Source: Nitrospirota bacterium
Lineage (GTDB): Bacteria > Nitrospirota > Thermodesulfovibrionia > Thermodesulfovibrionales > JdFR-88
Length of the DNA stretch: 24,119 bases
Direction: 5' to 3'
Assembly (NCBI GenBank): GCA_021812785.1
Contig: JAKAMR010000032.1
Coordinates: 1-24,119 of the forward strand
Made by a program: the position numbers and the translations under genes. The notes under the pieces are model-generated. The model worked only from the letters and a program-made list of their open reading frames with translations. It was not told the DNA's origin and searched no databases. Every line of letters begins with the position of its first letter. The first letter of the stretch is position 1. Positions 14,860 through 22,764 of this stretch are shown piece by piece.

Positions 14860-17195
14860 TAAAAACCATCGACATAACTCCTAACCCGCGGATACTGAGG
14901 ACTCTCGGGGAGATACCTTTCCAGCCGTGGCAGTGCCTCGCTGAGCTTATCGATAATTCCGTTGACGCCTTCTCGGAAACCGTCAGGGCTGGCACTTCCT
15001 TGCCAGACAAGAGGGTTTCCGTCTCCTGGTCCAGCGAGGCGGTCGCATCCGGCTCGCGGACCGTCGAGGTAGTCGATACCGGCCCCGGGATGGTCCTTGA
15101 ACAGCTCCAGAACGCCGCGCGGGCGGGTTACTCCAGCAACGACCCTGTCAGCAACCTTGGGCTCTTTGGCATGGGTTTCAATATATCGACGGCGAGGCTT
15201 GGCGAGAGCACGCGCCTTCTTTCCGCTACGCCGGAAAGCTCGGAATGGACAGGCATCGAGATCGATTTCGCAGCGCTCATCGGCACGAAAAGCTACGCTG
15301 CGAAAGTCGTGTCGGAACCGAAGCGCGACCCGTCCGAACACGGGACGAAGGTAGTCGTATCAAAGCTGAAGGGCGAGACGTATGCGCATCTCAGGGATCA
15401 GGAAGCGATCATCCGCCGGCAACTGGAGAATATATACTCGCCGCTCCTCGCGGAAATCGAGGTGGAGATTTTCATACAGGGGAAGAAGCTCTCCCGCAGG
15501 AGCCATTGCGTGTGGGGAAGTTCACGGTACGTGTCTCGCGACGGACGCACTATCCCCGCAGTGATCCAAATCAACCGCGATCTCGGAAGCGCCCTCTTCG
15601 ATGTCGAGCGCAACACGTACCTCTCCCGCGACGAGCAGGAAACGGCCCGTGAAAAATTCGGGTCCGAGGGGCGGTATCCGGCGAACATCATCGAGCGCCA
15701 GAAAAGGTTAAGGGGCTGGGTCGGAATTCAGCGATATGCGGATCCCAACGATTTCGGCATAGACTTCATCCGCAACGGCAGAAAAATCCTCATAAGCAAC
15801 AAGATGCTCTTTTCCTACGAAAACCCGCTGACGGGAGCGGCGAAACTGGAATACCCCGTCGAACTCGGAACGACCGTAGGCGGGCGCATCGTGGGCGAGG
15901 TTCACATAGATTATCTACTGCCGACATACCAGAAGAACGACTTCGACAGGACCGACCCGTCCTGGGCCGAAACGGTGGAGGCCCTGCGTGGCGTCGGTCC
16001 GATTCTTCCGCAGGACCGGAAGGCGATGGGATACAGCGACCCGAACACTTCCCCAATCGGACTCCTCGCGAACGCATACCGCAGGCCGGACCCTGGAACG
16101 AAATGCCTTTACGTGGACCGATCCGTTGCCAAGGAATTCGCAGAGCGGTTTCGTCGCGGAGACCCGGACTACGCATCCGACGACAGGTGGTGGCAGGCGG
16201 CACAGGAAGCCGACCGTCTGAACGCTACGCGCGGCGCTGGAACCGCCGCAGTCGTGGATGCGGGAACCGAGGCGTCCGACAATCCCGACGACTATGGTCC
16301 CGAAACTCCCGTGACATCGGCTCCGGCAGCCTCCGCGATAGTCGTCGCTCCAGTTCCGGCCAGTTCGACCCTGGATGCGCTGATGCAGAAGTCTCGGGAA
16401 ATGAGTTCGTGGTCGGGAGCATACTCCTATCAAACGGCTCGTCCTTTCCAGGTCAAGGTTTGGGAGCTCAGGGAAGGCTCTATCCAGAAAAACGGCGACT
16501 TCGTCCCCTGCGCATTCTTCCAAGACGGTGTGGACTGCGATTTTGTCTACAACCCACGCCATCAGTTGCTGGCCCAGTTTCCGGTCGAGCCGAGGCAACT
16601 TCTCACAGTCTACCTAGCCGAGAAATTCAAGGCGCGCGATGGTCTGAGCGACATCGGAGCAGTCTTTTCCTCAATAGTCCAGGGCAGGTTACAGGACCTC
16701 CGTGTTGACAAGAGCGCTCTTCAGGAGAAGGCTGCGGGCATATTCGATCGGCTCCGCGAAAAGCTGATGGAGAAGCTTGTGGACAAGAAGGCCCAAGTAT
16801 TGGAATGCGTTCACGAATCTAGCGGAGAAGTGGAGGAAACCGTCCTGTCGATGCTGTCGGACGGTTCTCTTGTCTTGAAATTCCAGAACAGGGAGGACGG
16901 CGGCTTCGAGGCTCTCCGGCACGTGCCGTTCAGGACGCTTTTCCGACTTGTGGACAGGTTCCCAGAGGACTTATTCGACGGCAAGGTGTTCGTGGCGCCG
17001 TATGCGTCGTTGACCTTGGGAGACCAGCAAGCGACCGAAAGAGCCCGGAGCGAATCCAAGGATAGGATCATATCGTTTCTAAAGGATGCGCTGTGGGTCG
17101 GCCAGTCGGGAACCGCATCCCTCGCGCGCGGGAAAGAAGAGCTGTCTCGCTGTTCGCACAGCATCAATTTCCTAGCGCTGGAAATCGTCGAGTGA
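14856..17195 (+). CDS. MORC/MutL-like GHKL ATPase of a restriction system
   Basis: The product is 779 residues. The N-terminal Bergerat fold shows the N box LAELIDNSVDAF (28-39, catalytic Glu30, Mg-binding Asn34), G1 DTGPGM (74-79) and G2 LGLFGMGFN (101-109), then HGTKVVVSKL (about 168-177). A transducer-like second domain runs to about 400, and the C-terminal 350 residues are unassigned with an Ala/Pro/Val-rich linker (about 475-510). Prokaryotic MORC-like ATPases of this type are known from restriction operons with helicase, Vsr and methylase genes, where ATP-driven dimer closure on DNA is proposed. The 4-bp overlaps on both sides show tight translational coupling. Confidence 0.88.
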   Translation: MIKTIDITPNPRILRTLGEIPFQPWQCLAELIDNSVDAFSETVRAGTSLPDKRVSVSWSSEAVASGSRTVEVVDTGPGMVLEQLQNAARAGYSSNDPVSNLGLFGMGFNISTARLGESTRLLSATPESSEWTGIEIDFAALIGTKSYAAKVVSEPKRDPSEHGTKVVVSKLKGETYAHLRDQEAIIRRQLENIYSPLLAEIEVEIFIQGKKLSRRSHCVWGSSRYVSRDGRTIPAVIQINRDLGSALFDVERNTYLSRDEQETAREKFGSEGRYPANIIERQKRLRGWVGIQRYADPNDFGIDFIRNGRKILISNKMLFSYENPLTGAAKLEYPVELGTTVGGRIVGEVHIDYLLPTYQKNDFDRTDPSWAETVEALRGVGPILPQDRKAMGYSDPNTSPIGLLANAYRRPDPGTKCLYVDRSVAKEFAERFRRGDPDYASDDRWWQAAQEADRLNATRGAGTAAVVDAGTEASDNPDDYGPETPVTSAPAASAIVVAPVPASSTLDALMQKSREMSSWSGAYSYQTARPFQVKVWELREGSIQKNGDFVPCAFFQDGVDCDFVYNPRHQLLAQFPVEPRQLLTVYLAEKFKARDGLSDIGAVFSSIVQGRLQDLRVDKSALQEKAAGIFDRLREKLMEKLVDKKAQVLECVHESSGEVEETVLSMLSDGSLVLKFQNREDGGFEALRHVPFRTLFRLVDRFPEDLFDGKVFVAPYASLTLGDQQATERARSESKDRIISFLKDALWVGQSGTASLARGKEELSRCSHSINFLALEIVE

Positions 17196-18856
17196 GTTTC
17201 CTCACCAACGACCTGCTAAAAGGGACCGACTGGCGAGCCCTTGAGCGGGCCGTCGCTAGGCTGATGTCCCACTGTGGCTGGCGCGACGTCGCCATCATTG
17301 GACGTTCGGGAGACATGGGAGCGGATATCGTCGGCGTCCGGGATCGGGAAGGATCGCCAAGAAGCTGGGTCGTGCAGGTCAAGGCTGTCGCTGGTGGTAA
17401 TTATGTCGGCAAGGCGGGCTTGGACGAGGTGATGCAGGCGCAGTCCGTTTACATGGCACATGTCGCTGCCCTCGCTTCCAACGGAGATTTTTCGCCGTCG
17501 GTTCACAAGCGGAAGCAAGCGCTGGAACGGGCGGGGTTCGAAGTGAAGTTGTGGAACGGCAAATTCCTCGTCGAGCTTCTAGCAAAATGGCCCGAAATGC
17601 ACTCGGCGACTCGACCCTTGCGGGAATATCAGTCCAAGATCGTGGATAGGACAATCGAAATATTCGATGCCGGCGGGCGAAGGGCGCAGTATGTGGTCGC
17701 GACCGGACTCGGGAAGACTGTCATCGCCGGGGAGATAGTGAAAAGGCTTTGGGGCAGGGGATGCAGGAAAATCCTTGTCCTCTGCCACGCCCAGGACCTC
17801 GCTTTACAGCTCGAACAGGGATTCTGGCCACAACTCCCCAAATCGGTGCCAACGCGGTATTTCTTCGACGGGATGCCGCCGCTGATATACGAAGGAGCGA
17901 ACTTCGGCCTATACCAGAGCCTCACCGGCTACCTGAGCGGGATAGAACCCGGCAGTTTCGACGTGGTAGTGGTCGATGAGGCCCATCACGCGCTGTCCCA
18001 CGGGTTCCGGGCCTGTGTGGACCACTTGGCTCCGAAGTTCCTGATCGGCATGACTGCGACCCCGTGGCGCGGCGATGGCAAATCTATAGACGAGCTTTTC
18101 GGAGAACCCATCGCGCGAGTATCCCTCGTGGACGGCATGGCGATGGGGTTTCTCGCACGGGTGGACTACCGGCTCTACTGCGACAACATCGACTGGGAGG
18201 TGTTACCGTCGATTTCGAGGGAAAGGTTAACCATAAGGGATTTGAATAAGCGCCTGTTCCTACCGCAGCGCGATGAGGCGGTGATGTCGGAGATATCGCG
18301 CATCGCCTCGACAATCCGCAACCCCAGAATGGCCATCTTTTCCCCTTCCATCGAGCACGCTGGGAGATTCGCGGCGATGCTTAGCGCCAAGGGAACCCCC
18401 TGCGAGTCGTTGTCCATAAGCGATCGCGTCGAGCGCAGGAAGCGTCTTCTCGCATTCGCGGGCGGAAAACTTGTCGCCGTGACGGCCGTCGATGTTATGA
18501 ACGAGGGCATCGACATTCCCGATGTCAACATCCTTGTTTTTCTCAGGGCTACTCATTCGCGTCGCATCTTCGTCCAGCAGCTCGGAAGAGGCCTTCGCTT
18601 AGCCCCCGACAAGGAGAAGGTGGTCGTGCTGGATTTCGTCTCCGATGTGCGTCGGATGGCTGAGGTAGTGGAACTCGACCACGAGGCGAGGAGGCGGGGC
18701 AGAGAGAAGGAATACGTTTTCCTCAAGGACGGTGTGGTGAGCTTTTCCGATCCTTCAGGAGAAAGGTTCATTGAAGCATGGCTTGCGGATGTCGCCGACC
18801 TGAGCGACGCTGGTGACACTGAAAAACTGAAGTTCCCGGAGGGTTTCAATGGCTAA
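17192..18856 (+). CDS. Mrr-type nuclease-SF2 helicase fusion
   Basis: GTG 17192 overlaps the ATPase stop (GTGA) and gives 554 residues; the frame is open further upstream but only inside the ATPase gene. Residues 10-130 form an Mrr-like PD-(D/E)XK nuclease: Glu18, GDMGADI with Asp45, and WVVQVKA with Gln62-x-Lys64. An SF2 helicase follows: VATGLGKT (169-176, Walker A), VVDEAHH (DEAH 262-265), TATPWRG near 290, VMNEGIDIPDVN near 435, and QQLGRGLR (motif VI). The catalytic residues look intact. This is the likely restriction effector, translocating on and cutting unmethylated DNA. It overlaps the last operon gene by 8 bp. Confidence 0.92.
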   Translation: MSFLTNDLLKGTDWRALERAVARLMSHCGWRDVAIIGRSGDMGADIVGVRDREGSPRSWVVQVKAVAGGNYVGKAGLDEVMQAQSVYMAHVAALASNGDFSPSVHKRKQALERAGFEVKLWNGKFLVELLAKWPEMHSATRPLREYQSKIVDRTIEIFDAGGRRAQYVVATGLGKTVIAGEIVKRLWGRGCRKILVLCHAQDLALQLEQGFWPQLPKSVPTRYFFDGMPPLIYEGANFGLYQSLTGYLSGIEPGSFDVVVVDEAHHALSHGFRACVDHLAPKFLIGMTATPWRGDGKSIDELFGEPIARVSLVDGMAMGFLARVDYRLYCDNIDWEVLPSISRERLTIRDLNKRLFLPQRDEAVMSEISRIASTIRNPRMAIFSPSIEHAGRFAAMLSAKGTPCESLSISDRVERRKRLLAFAGGKLVAVTAVDVMNEGIDIPDVNILVFLRATHSRRIFVQQLGRGLRLAPDKEKVVVLDFVSDVRRMAEVVELDHEARRRGREKEYVFLKDGVVSFSDPSGERFIEAWLADVADLSDAGDTEKLKFPEGFNG

Positions 18857-19424
18857 GCAACTGCCTGCGGCGGTCCGGCAGGCTATCAAGGAGGCTGTTT
18901 ATCGCAAAGCCGACGAGTTCGGCTACACTCACAAGAGCCGGGTAGACAGCGGCTTATTTATGGAGAACCTTGTGAAGGACAAGGATGTCGGCAAAGTTTT
19001 GGCGGATTACATGCCCAAGGCGGATATCAAGACATACATAAAGGATGCGGTCTTGAACAGGTATTCGAAAGATAAGAAGAGCAGAATCCTGCCATCGGAC
19101 CCCGAGGGCGTATGTGACATCGCCAGGGAGGCGATCCAGCAGGAAGCGTCTGTAATTGACAGGCTGGGTTCCGTGTTCCTGTTAAGGCTGGACGACAATG
19201 ATCTCCTGCTGGTCTCGCAGGGAACGCTGCTCAAATGGGAAACGGCTTTGCGAAAAGCTCTTGAATTCGTGGCGAAGGCTCCGGGGCTTCCTCCCGATGA
19301 TGTTAAACTACACATTCTACTTAATATCGCCGTTCTTGGGAGGCCTCTTACTCAGGCGGACCGGGATCACCTGACTGCTGCGCTGAAATTTGTCGGGGTG
19401 AAACTCCACTTCTCTGATCACTGA
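18849..19424 (+). CDS. Unknown protein at the end of the restriction operon
   Basis: This 191-residue soluble protein starts at ATG 18849 inside the end of the helicase gene. I do not recognise a domain. The N-terminal half is basic and helical (AVRQAIKEAVYRKADEFGYT, KADIKTYIKDAVLNRYSKDK) and the C-terminal half is hydrophobic/helical with KLHILLNIAVLGRPLTQADR. No membrane segment or catalytic motif stands out. The overlap and shared codon use make it a component of the restriction system, perhaps a specificity, adaptor or inhibitory subunit (inference). It ends at TGA 19422-19424. Confidence 0.7.
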   Translation: MAKQLPAAVRQAIKEAVYRKADEFGYTHKSRVDSGLFMENLVKDKDVGKVLADYMPKADIKTYIKDAVLNRYSKDKKSRILPSDPEGVCDIAREAIQQEASVIDRLGSVFLLRLDDNDLLLVSQGTLLKWETALRKALEFVAKAPGLPPDDVKLHILLNIAVLGRPLTQADRDHLTAALKFVGVKLHFSDH

Positions 19425-19547
19425 GCGTCGCGAAGCGCTATTTAGCGGCCCCTTACTGTCCTTTGCGCATTGAATCCAGAAATGCGAGCACATTCATTTT
19501 CTACCTCGCGATATAAATATGCTGTTCCAAGGCGCTCTGAAATATTT

Positions 19548-19564
19548 CCTGGAGTTTCTCCAGG
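19548..19564. repeat. Short perfect hairpin before the IS
   Basis: CCTGGAG-TTT-CTCCAGG is a perfect 7-bp stem with a 3-bp loop, 124 bp after the restriction operon and 8 bp before the IS. No T-run follows it, so a terminator role is only possible. The rest of 19425-19571 shows no gene. Confidence 0.4.
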
Positions 19565-19571
19565 CATTTAG

Positions 19572-19590
19572 CAGGCCGTTGAAAAACGCC
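19572..19590. repeat. IS5 left terminal inverted repeat
   Basis: The sequence pairs with the right end at 20872-20890; 13 of the first 15 positions match (CAGGYYGTTGAAAAA). Confidence 0.8.
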
Positions 19591-19719
19591 TTTTTTCAGC
19601 AAACATTCCTTCATTTTGGGATGTCCAATTGTTATTCCTGCATCCGATATCATTAATCTTGAAGTCTTTCGACCTTTTTTCATCTGATATTTTGATCTGT
19701 TTTTCGCCTTTTACCGCAT

Positions 19720-20802
19720 TCATGCCGTGCCAACCCCAAGATTTCTCATTCTTACCAGATTGTATGCCGCCGCTGCGAAGGTGAAGTGCCATGAGACTTT
19801 CGTTCGCCCCCGGTATTTGATCTTCCTGAGATTGCCGACCGTCTTCATCCAGCCAAATATTTCCTCGATCCGCTTTCTGTATTTCTGGCTGATTGCATAT
19901 CCTTCGTGCCGGGTTGTTCTTTGGTCTATTGCTGAAGAGCGGTTCTTATCATTCTGCGCTACGTGCGGCGTGGCGTTGAACTCCCTTATCGCCTCTACAA
20001 AGCCGTTCGTGTCATAGTTCTTGTCGCCAGCGATAGTTATCCGGTGCGAGCCAGGAATATTTTCCACCATATTTTCTGCCGCTTCACGTTCCGCTGTCCC
20101 GGTTGCAAGTGTAAGCTCGGTATCAACGATAAGGCCATTTCTGTTTTCCATCAGCACATGACCCATGTAAGAGAGCTTGGCTTCCTTCCCTTTGCCCTTC
20201 TTAAATAACCTGCTGTCAGGATCGGTCGTGGATTCATGGGTCTCGTTAGAGCGTTTCTCTCCATGGAAATCCACCTCATCATTACGGCCACTCCCGGCAG
20301 GCGGCCCCTGTTTATCTCTCTCCTGGAAACTCTTGATGGATGCCCAGGCCTCTATCAGAGTCCCATCAACTGAAAAATGCTCGCTCGAAAGCAATCCGGC
20401 TTTCCCTGCCTGCTCCTGTATTTTTTCCAGGAACGCCTTCGCTATATCCGAGTTTATGAACCGGTCCTGGTTCTGGGAGAACGTTGAATGGTCCCATACC
20501 CTATCATCTATCGCTAATCCAACAAACCACTTGAAGAGGATGTTGTATCCCAACTGCTCCATGAGCATCCGCACGCTCTTGACCGAGTACAGCGTCTGCA
20601 GCAGCAACGCCTTCATTAATTTCTCAGGAGCTATCGACGGTCTCCCTGTATGGGAATACATCTTCTCAAATGAGGATGATAATTGCTGCAGGGCCTCTTC
20701 GGCCATCTTGCGTATCGGCCGCAGGGGATGATCGGTCGGCACCACGGATTCCGCTGATAAATAACAAAACATTCCTTCCATTTTTTTGTCGCCGCCGCGC
20801 AT
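19720..20802 (-). CDS. IS5-family DDE transposase
   Basis: The product is 360 residues from ATG 20800-20802, which has a GAGGAGGAAGA ribosome site; an in-frame codon further upstream lacks one. The N-terminal DUF772-type domain reads MFCYLSAESVVPTDHPLRPI and HTGRPSIAPEKLMKALLLQ, then WFVGLAIDDRVWDHSTFSQN. The DDE catalytic domain has SVDGTLIEAWAS (first Asp), AGDKNYDTNGF (second Asp) and YRKRIEEIFGWMK (Glu). No frameshift or internal stop is seen, so the element should be active. Confidence 0.95.
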   Translation of the reverse strand: MRGGDKKMEGMFCYLSAESVVPTDHPLRPIRKMAEEALQQLSSSFEKMYSHTGRPSIAPEKLMKALLLQTLYSVKSVRMLMEQLGYNILFKWFVGLAIDDRVWDHSTFSQNQDRFINSDIAKAFLEKIQEQAGKAGLLSSEHFSVDGTLIEAWASIKSFQERDKQGPPAGSGRNDEVDFHGEKRSNETHESTTDPDSRLFKKGKGKEAKLSYMGHVLMENRNGLIVDTELTLATGTAEREAAENMVENIPGSHRITIAGDKNYDTNGFVEAIREFNATPHVAQNDKNRSSAIDQRTTRHEGYAISQKYRKRIEEIFGWMKTVGNLRKIKYRGRTKVSWHFTFAAAAYNLVRMRNLGVGTA

Positions 20803-20871
20803 ATTATCTTCCTCCTCGTTTCGGTATCTGTTGAGGCTGAAAATAATATGCACTATTTATGCCACTTCGGG

Positions 20872-20890
20872 AGACTTTTTCAACAACCTG
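20872..20890. repeat. IS5 right terminal inverted repeat
   Basis: This is the reverse complement partner of 19572-19590. TTAG follows directly at 20891-20894 and repeats the TTAG at 19568-19571. Confidence 0.8.
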
Positions 20891-21010
20891 TTAGAAAAGA
20901 AACAGGCTGGCCAGTTTGATGGGAAGTCAAAATGCCAATGCACATGTACGATAACAACCAAACCTTCTCGTTTTTTGAGCCATTCCAGTTATGACGAGGC
21001 TTCCTATTCC

Positions 21011-21532
21011 TTATTCAACCCGTTTGAAAAGCACGAAGTATAAATTTGTAGTATTTCGTATCGCCGCTAGCAAATTGAACACTGTTCCAAAGACAATTAA
21101 GGAGAGAACGATGGCATTCTCGATAAATTGCATCATGAAAAATGAAAACAAGGCAGCCGCAAGCATAATTATCCCGACAACTGCCGAAAAGACCAAATTA
21201 ATAAACACGAACCTGAAATAGCTAATCTCTTTTCCCCGTATTTCGCGATCACTTTTTTTATTCAAAATTCCATTTTTTTCTATGTCAATAGATGCGAATA
21301 TCGCAATAGCGGCAATAGTGAAACCAACAAGTATGGCAAAAACATTCGTTATTAGTGAAAGAAAAGTTTTCAAAAAATCGTCAGTAGCATATTTTTTGCC
21401 AAATATGTAAGCAGCCAATGCGGCTATTATGGGAGGTATCCATTCAAAGGCAAATTCTTTTTTATTAAGAATGCTGAAATAATCGAGTATTGAAAAAACA
21501 AAATCAGTATAACAATATTTCCCTAACTTCAT
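21011..21532 (-). CDS. Multi-pass membrane protein of a two-gene unit
   Basis: This 173-residue protein has four likely membrane segments: about 31-45 (WIPPIIAALAAYIFG), 57-80 (FLSLITNVFAILVGFTIAAIAIF), 106-130 (FVFINLVFSAVVGIIMLAAALF) and 135-157 (IENAIVLSLIVFGTVFNLLA). No family is recognised. ATG 21530-21532 overlaps the stop of the 288-aa gene upstream (ATGA), so the two are co-translated. Size and topology resemble tetraspan effectors such as RexB or KwaA, but I see no specific shared motif. The sequence is strongly AT-rich and unlike the tra genes. Confidence 0.7.
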   Translation of the reverse strand: MKLGKYCYTDFVFSILDYFSILNKKEFAFEWIPPIIAALAAYIFGKKYATDDFLKTFLSLITNVFAILVGFTIAAIAIFASIDIEKNGILNKKSDREIRGKEISYFRFVFINLVFSAVVGIIMLAAALFSFFMMQFIENAIVLSLIVFGTVFNLLAAIRNTTNLYFVLFKRVE

Positions 21533-22395
21533 TCGAGCATCGCCCTGATCATGTTTCTAATCTTGGGGGTTATAGAGCTAGTTGTGACCTGTCCATTAGC
21601 ATCCAACTCTACCTCAATATATTCCGCTTCAACCAAACGGTCAGTATCCAAGAGCAGAAAATCATTCTCATCGGATTTGCCTAGTACTCGCATCCTTCTA
21701 ATAGTTTTTGTTTGCTGTGCAGCAAACGCCTTATAAAGACCTTCTAAGGCTTTCTTTTTGATTGATTTCCCCTTTTTCGCCTTGATAGTTAGTTCTATTT
21801 CCTCTCGTGTTTCGCTTGAAATTACTGCATCGCTCAAAAAAGTATCAGTAAGGAGGTCAGATGTCGTATAGATTTCGGCGGCAAAAATTCTCGGCATTTC
21901 TCTGAGTTTAGACAAAAAATTCTGGGATACGATGATGTCATATTCAATTTGCTGGCCCGTGCCTTTTAATTGGCGCATGTTATTATTTAAGTAGTTGACG
22001 AATCTTCCTGCTGTCATGCCGCCCTGCTTTTTTTCTAATAATAAATATGCTTCCAGATCGCCAAGACCCAAAGCAAAATGGGTTTTTTCTTGTTCGCCTT
22101 CGGTTATCTCCTTAGGATTATCTCTTTCCGCTAATGTTTCTGCATTAATGAGAGGAGGACGATGATGATGTTTTGCGGACACAAAAAAGCCTATTCCATA
22201 ATTGCTGACAAAGTTGATTTGGTGGAGATAGTGAATGCGGTTGGTAGATGTATCCTCTATTTTTCTATCCAGTTCGGATTTAGACATGATATATTCCAAA
22301 GTCTCTTTAATGATTCCCGCAGGTAAGCGGTCTTGTTTTTTGTTCCCAAGTACCTTTAAAATGTACCGATCAATTTTTCTTCTCTTCGCGCTCAC
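21529..22395 (-). CDS. Unknown soluble protein, partner of the membrane protein
   Basis: This 288-residue protein starts at GTG 22395 with GAGGGGGGAAC upstream. The basic N-terminus (SAKRRKIDRYILKVL) is followed by a HYLHQINFVSNYGIGFFVSA segment, a central FALGLGDLEAYLLLEKKQGG block with RFVNYLNNNMRQL, and a basic stretch KAKKGKSIKKKALEG near 220. There is no nuclease or ATPase motif and no membrane span. The pairing of a soluble protein of about 280 aa with a downstream four-span membrane protein resembles RexA-RexB and, in reverse gene order, Kiwa KwaA-KwaB. The similarity is architectural, and I would call it a candidate phage-sensing unit only. Confidence 0.65.
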   Translation of the reverse strand: MSAKRRKIDRYILKVLGNKKQDRLPAGIIKETLEYIMSKSELDRKIEDTSTNRIHYLHQINFVSNYGIGFFVSAKHHHRPPLINAETLAERDNPKEITEGEQEKTHFALGLGDLEAYLLLEKKQGGMTAGRFVNYLNNNMRQLKGTGQQIEYDIIVSQNFLSKLREMPRIFAAEIYTTSDLLTDTFLSDAVISSETREEIELTIKAKKGKSIKKKALEGLYKAFAAQQTKTIRRMRVLGKSDENDFLLLDTDRLVEAEYIEVELDANGQVTTSSITPKIRNMIRAMLE

Positions 22396-22432
22396 GCCCG
22401 TTCCCCCCTCTTGAAAAAATTTATATATTACA

Positions 22433-22627
22433 TCAAATCGGCATTGCGAGTGTCAATTTAAAACTAAACAGGGGAGAACGGCACTGTTGCCGTTCTCCCC
22501 TTTGCCTACCCCCCACGAAATCCAGCACGTCGACCGGATTTGCTGGGGTCATTCCAAGGACGAGCTTCATAAACTCATCCTCGGAGAGTAAAAAAGTTCT
22601 GCCGTTGATCCTGACTCTGACGTACAT
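22433..22627 (-). CDS. Small unknown protein, C-terminus runs through a terminator hairpin
   Basis: ATG 22625-22627 with a strong AAGGAGGAG site opens a 64-residue frame. Its first 40 residues (MYVRVRINGRTFLLSEDEFM, then KLVLGMTPANPVDVLDFVGG) look like a genuine small protein. The remaining 24 (RQRGERQQCRSPLF onwards) are encoded by the strong hairpin at 22471-22500. A tract of six G on the coding strand (22509-22514) lies at the changeover; one extra G would end the protein at a TAG right after GG. So the natural C-terminus may be about residue 40. Function unknown. Confidence 0.55.
   Translation of the reverse strand: MYVRVRINGRTFLLSEDEFMKLVLGMTPANPVDVLDFVGGRQRGERQQCRSPLFSFKLTLAMPI
22471..22500 (-). 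terminator. Strong hairpin, probable terminator of the right-hand operon
   Basis: GGGGAGAACGGCA (22471-22483) pairs perfectly with TGCCGTTCTCCCC (22488-22500), a 13-bp stem with a 4-nt loop. In the minus direction it is followed by TGTTTAGTTTT, a T-rich run, so it should stop transcription coming from the amidotransferase, GNAT and small genes. Confidence 0.75.
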
Positions 22628-22662
22628 ATTCTCCTCCTTGAGAAAGTGATTTTCCCTGCGAT

Positions 22663-22712
22663 GCAGGGGCCGGCTGAATGCTCGGTTTCTCAAGCACTCG
22701 GCCGGCCCCTGC
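22663..22712 (-). repeat. Long inverted repeat in the leader of the small gene
   Basis: GCAGGGGCCGGC (22663-22674) pairs perfectly over 12 bp with GCCGGCCCCTGC (22701-22712). Inside, TGCT and AGCA can form a second short stem. It lies between the GNAT gene and the small gene, 36 bp before the latter's ATG, and may attenuate or process the transcript. Confidence 0.6.
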
Positions 22713-22730
22713 CGGAGGAGATGGAGGAGA

Positions 22731-22754
22731 GAGAGGGAAGTCGCCTTCCCTCTC
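22731..22754 (-). terminator. Hairpin after the GNAT gene
   Basis: GAGAGGGAAG (22731-22740) pairs with CTTCCCTCTC (22745-22754) around a TCGC loop, 10 bp past the GNAT stop. The following minus-strand sequence is CT-rich rather than a pure T-run, so termination may be partial. Confidence 0.5.
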
Positions 22755-22764
22755 CGAAATCCGC

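Larger units (their letters stand above)
19572..20890 (-). mobile_element. IS5-family insertion sequence, complete
   Basis: The 1319-bp element is bounded by imperfect terminal inverted repeats: left CAGGCCGTTGAAAAACGCC from 19572, right (read inward on the minus strand from 20890) CAGGTTGTTGAAAAAGTC. The flanks 19568-19571 and 20891-20894 are both TTAG, a 4-bp duplication matching the YTAR target preference of IS5-type elements. One transposase gene fills most of it, and about 150 bp of non-coding sequence lies at its 3' side. Both ends and the duplication are intact, so the insertion is probably recent. Confidence 0.88.

Noticed and set aside
13419..19424. DISARM or classical type I restriction system
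   Set aside because: No DUF1998, phospholipase-D or HsdS-like gene is present; the MORC ATPase, Vsr and Mrr-helicase set fits the MORC-type system instead.
19501..19792. Short minus-strand open frames at the 3' side of the IS
   Set aside because: They cross the IS left end or the transposase stop and have no family resemblance; treated as IS non-coding sequence.
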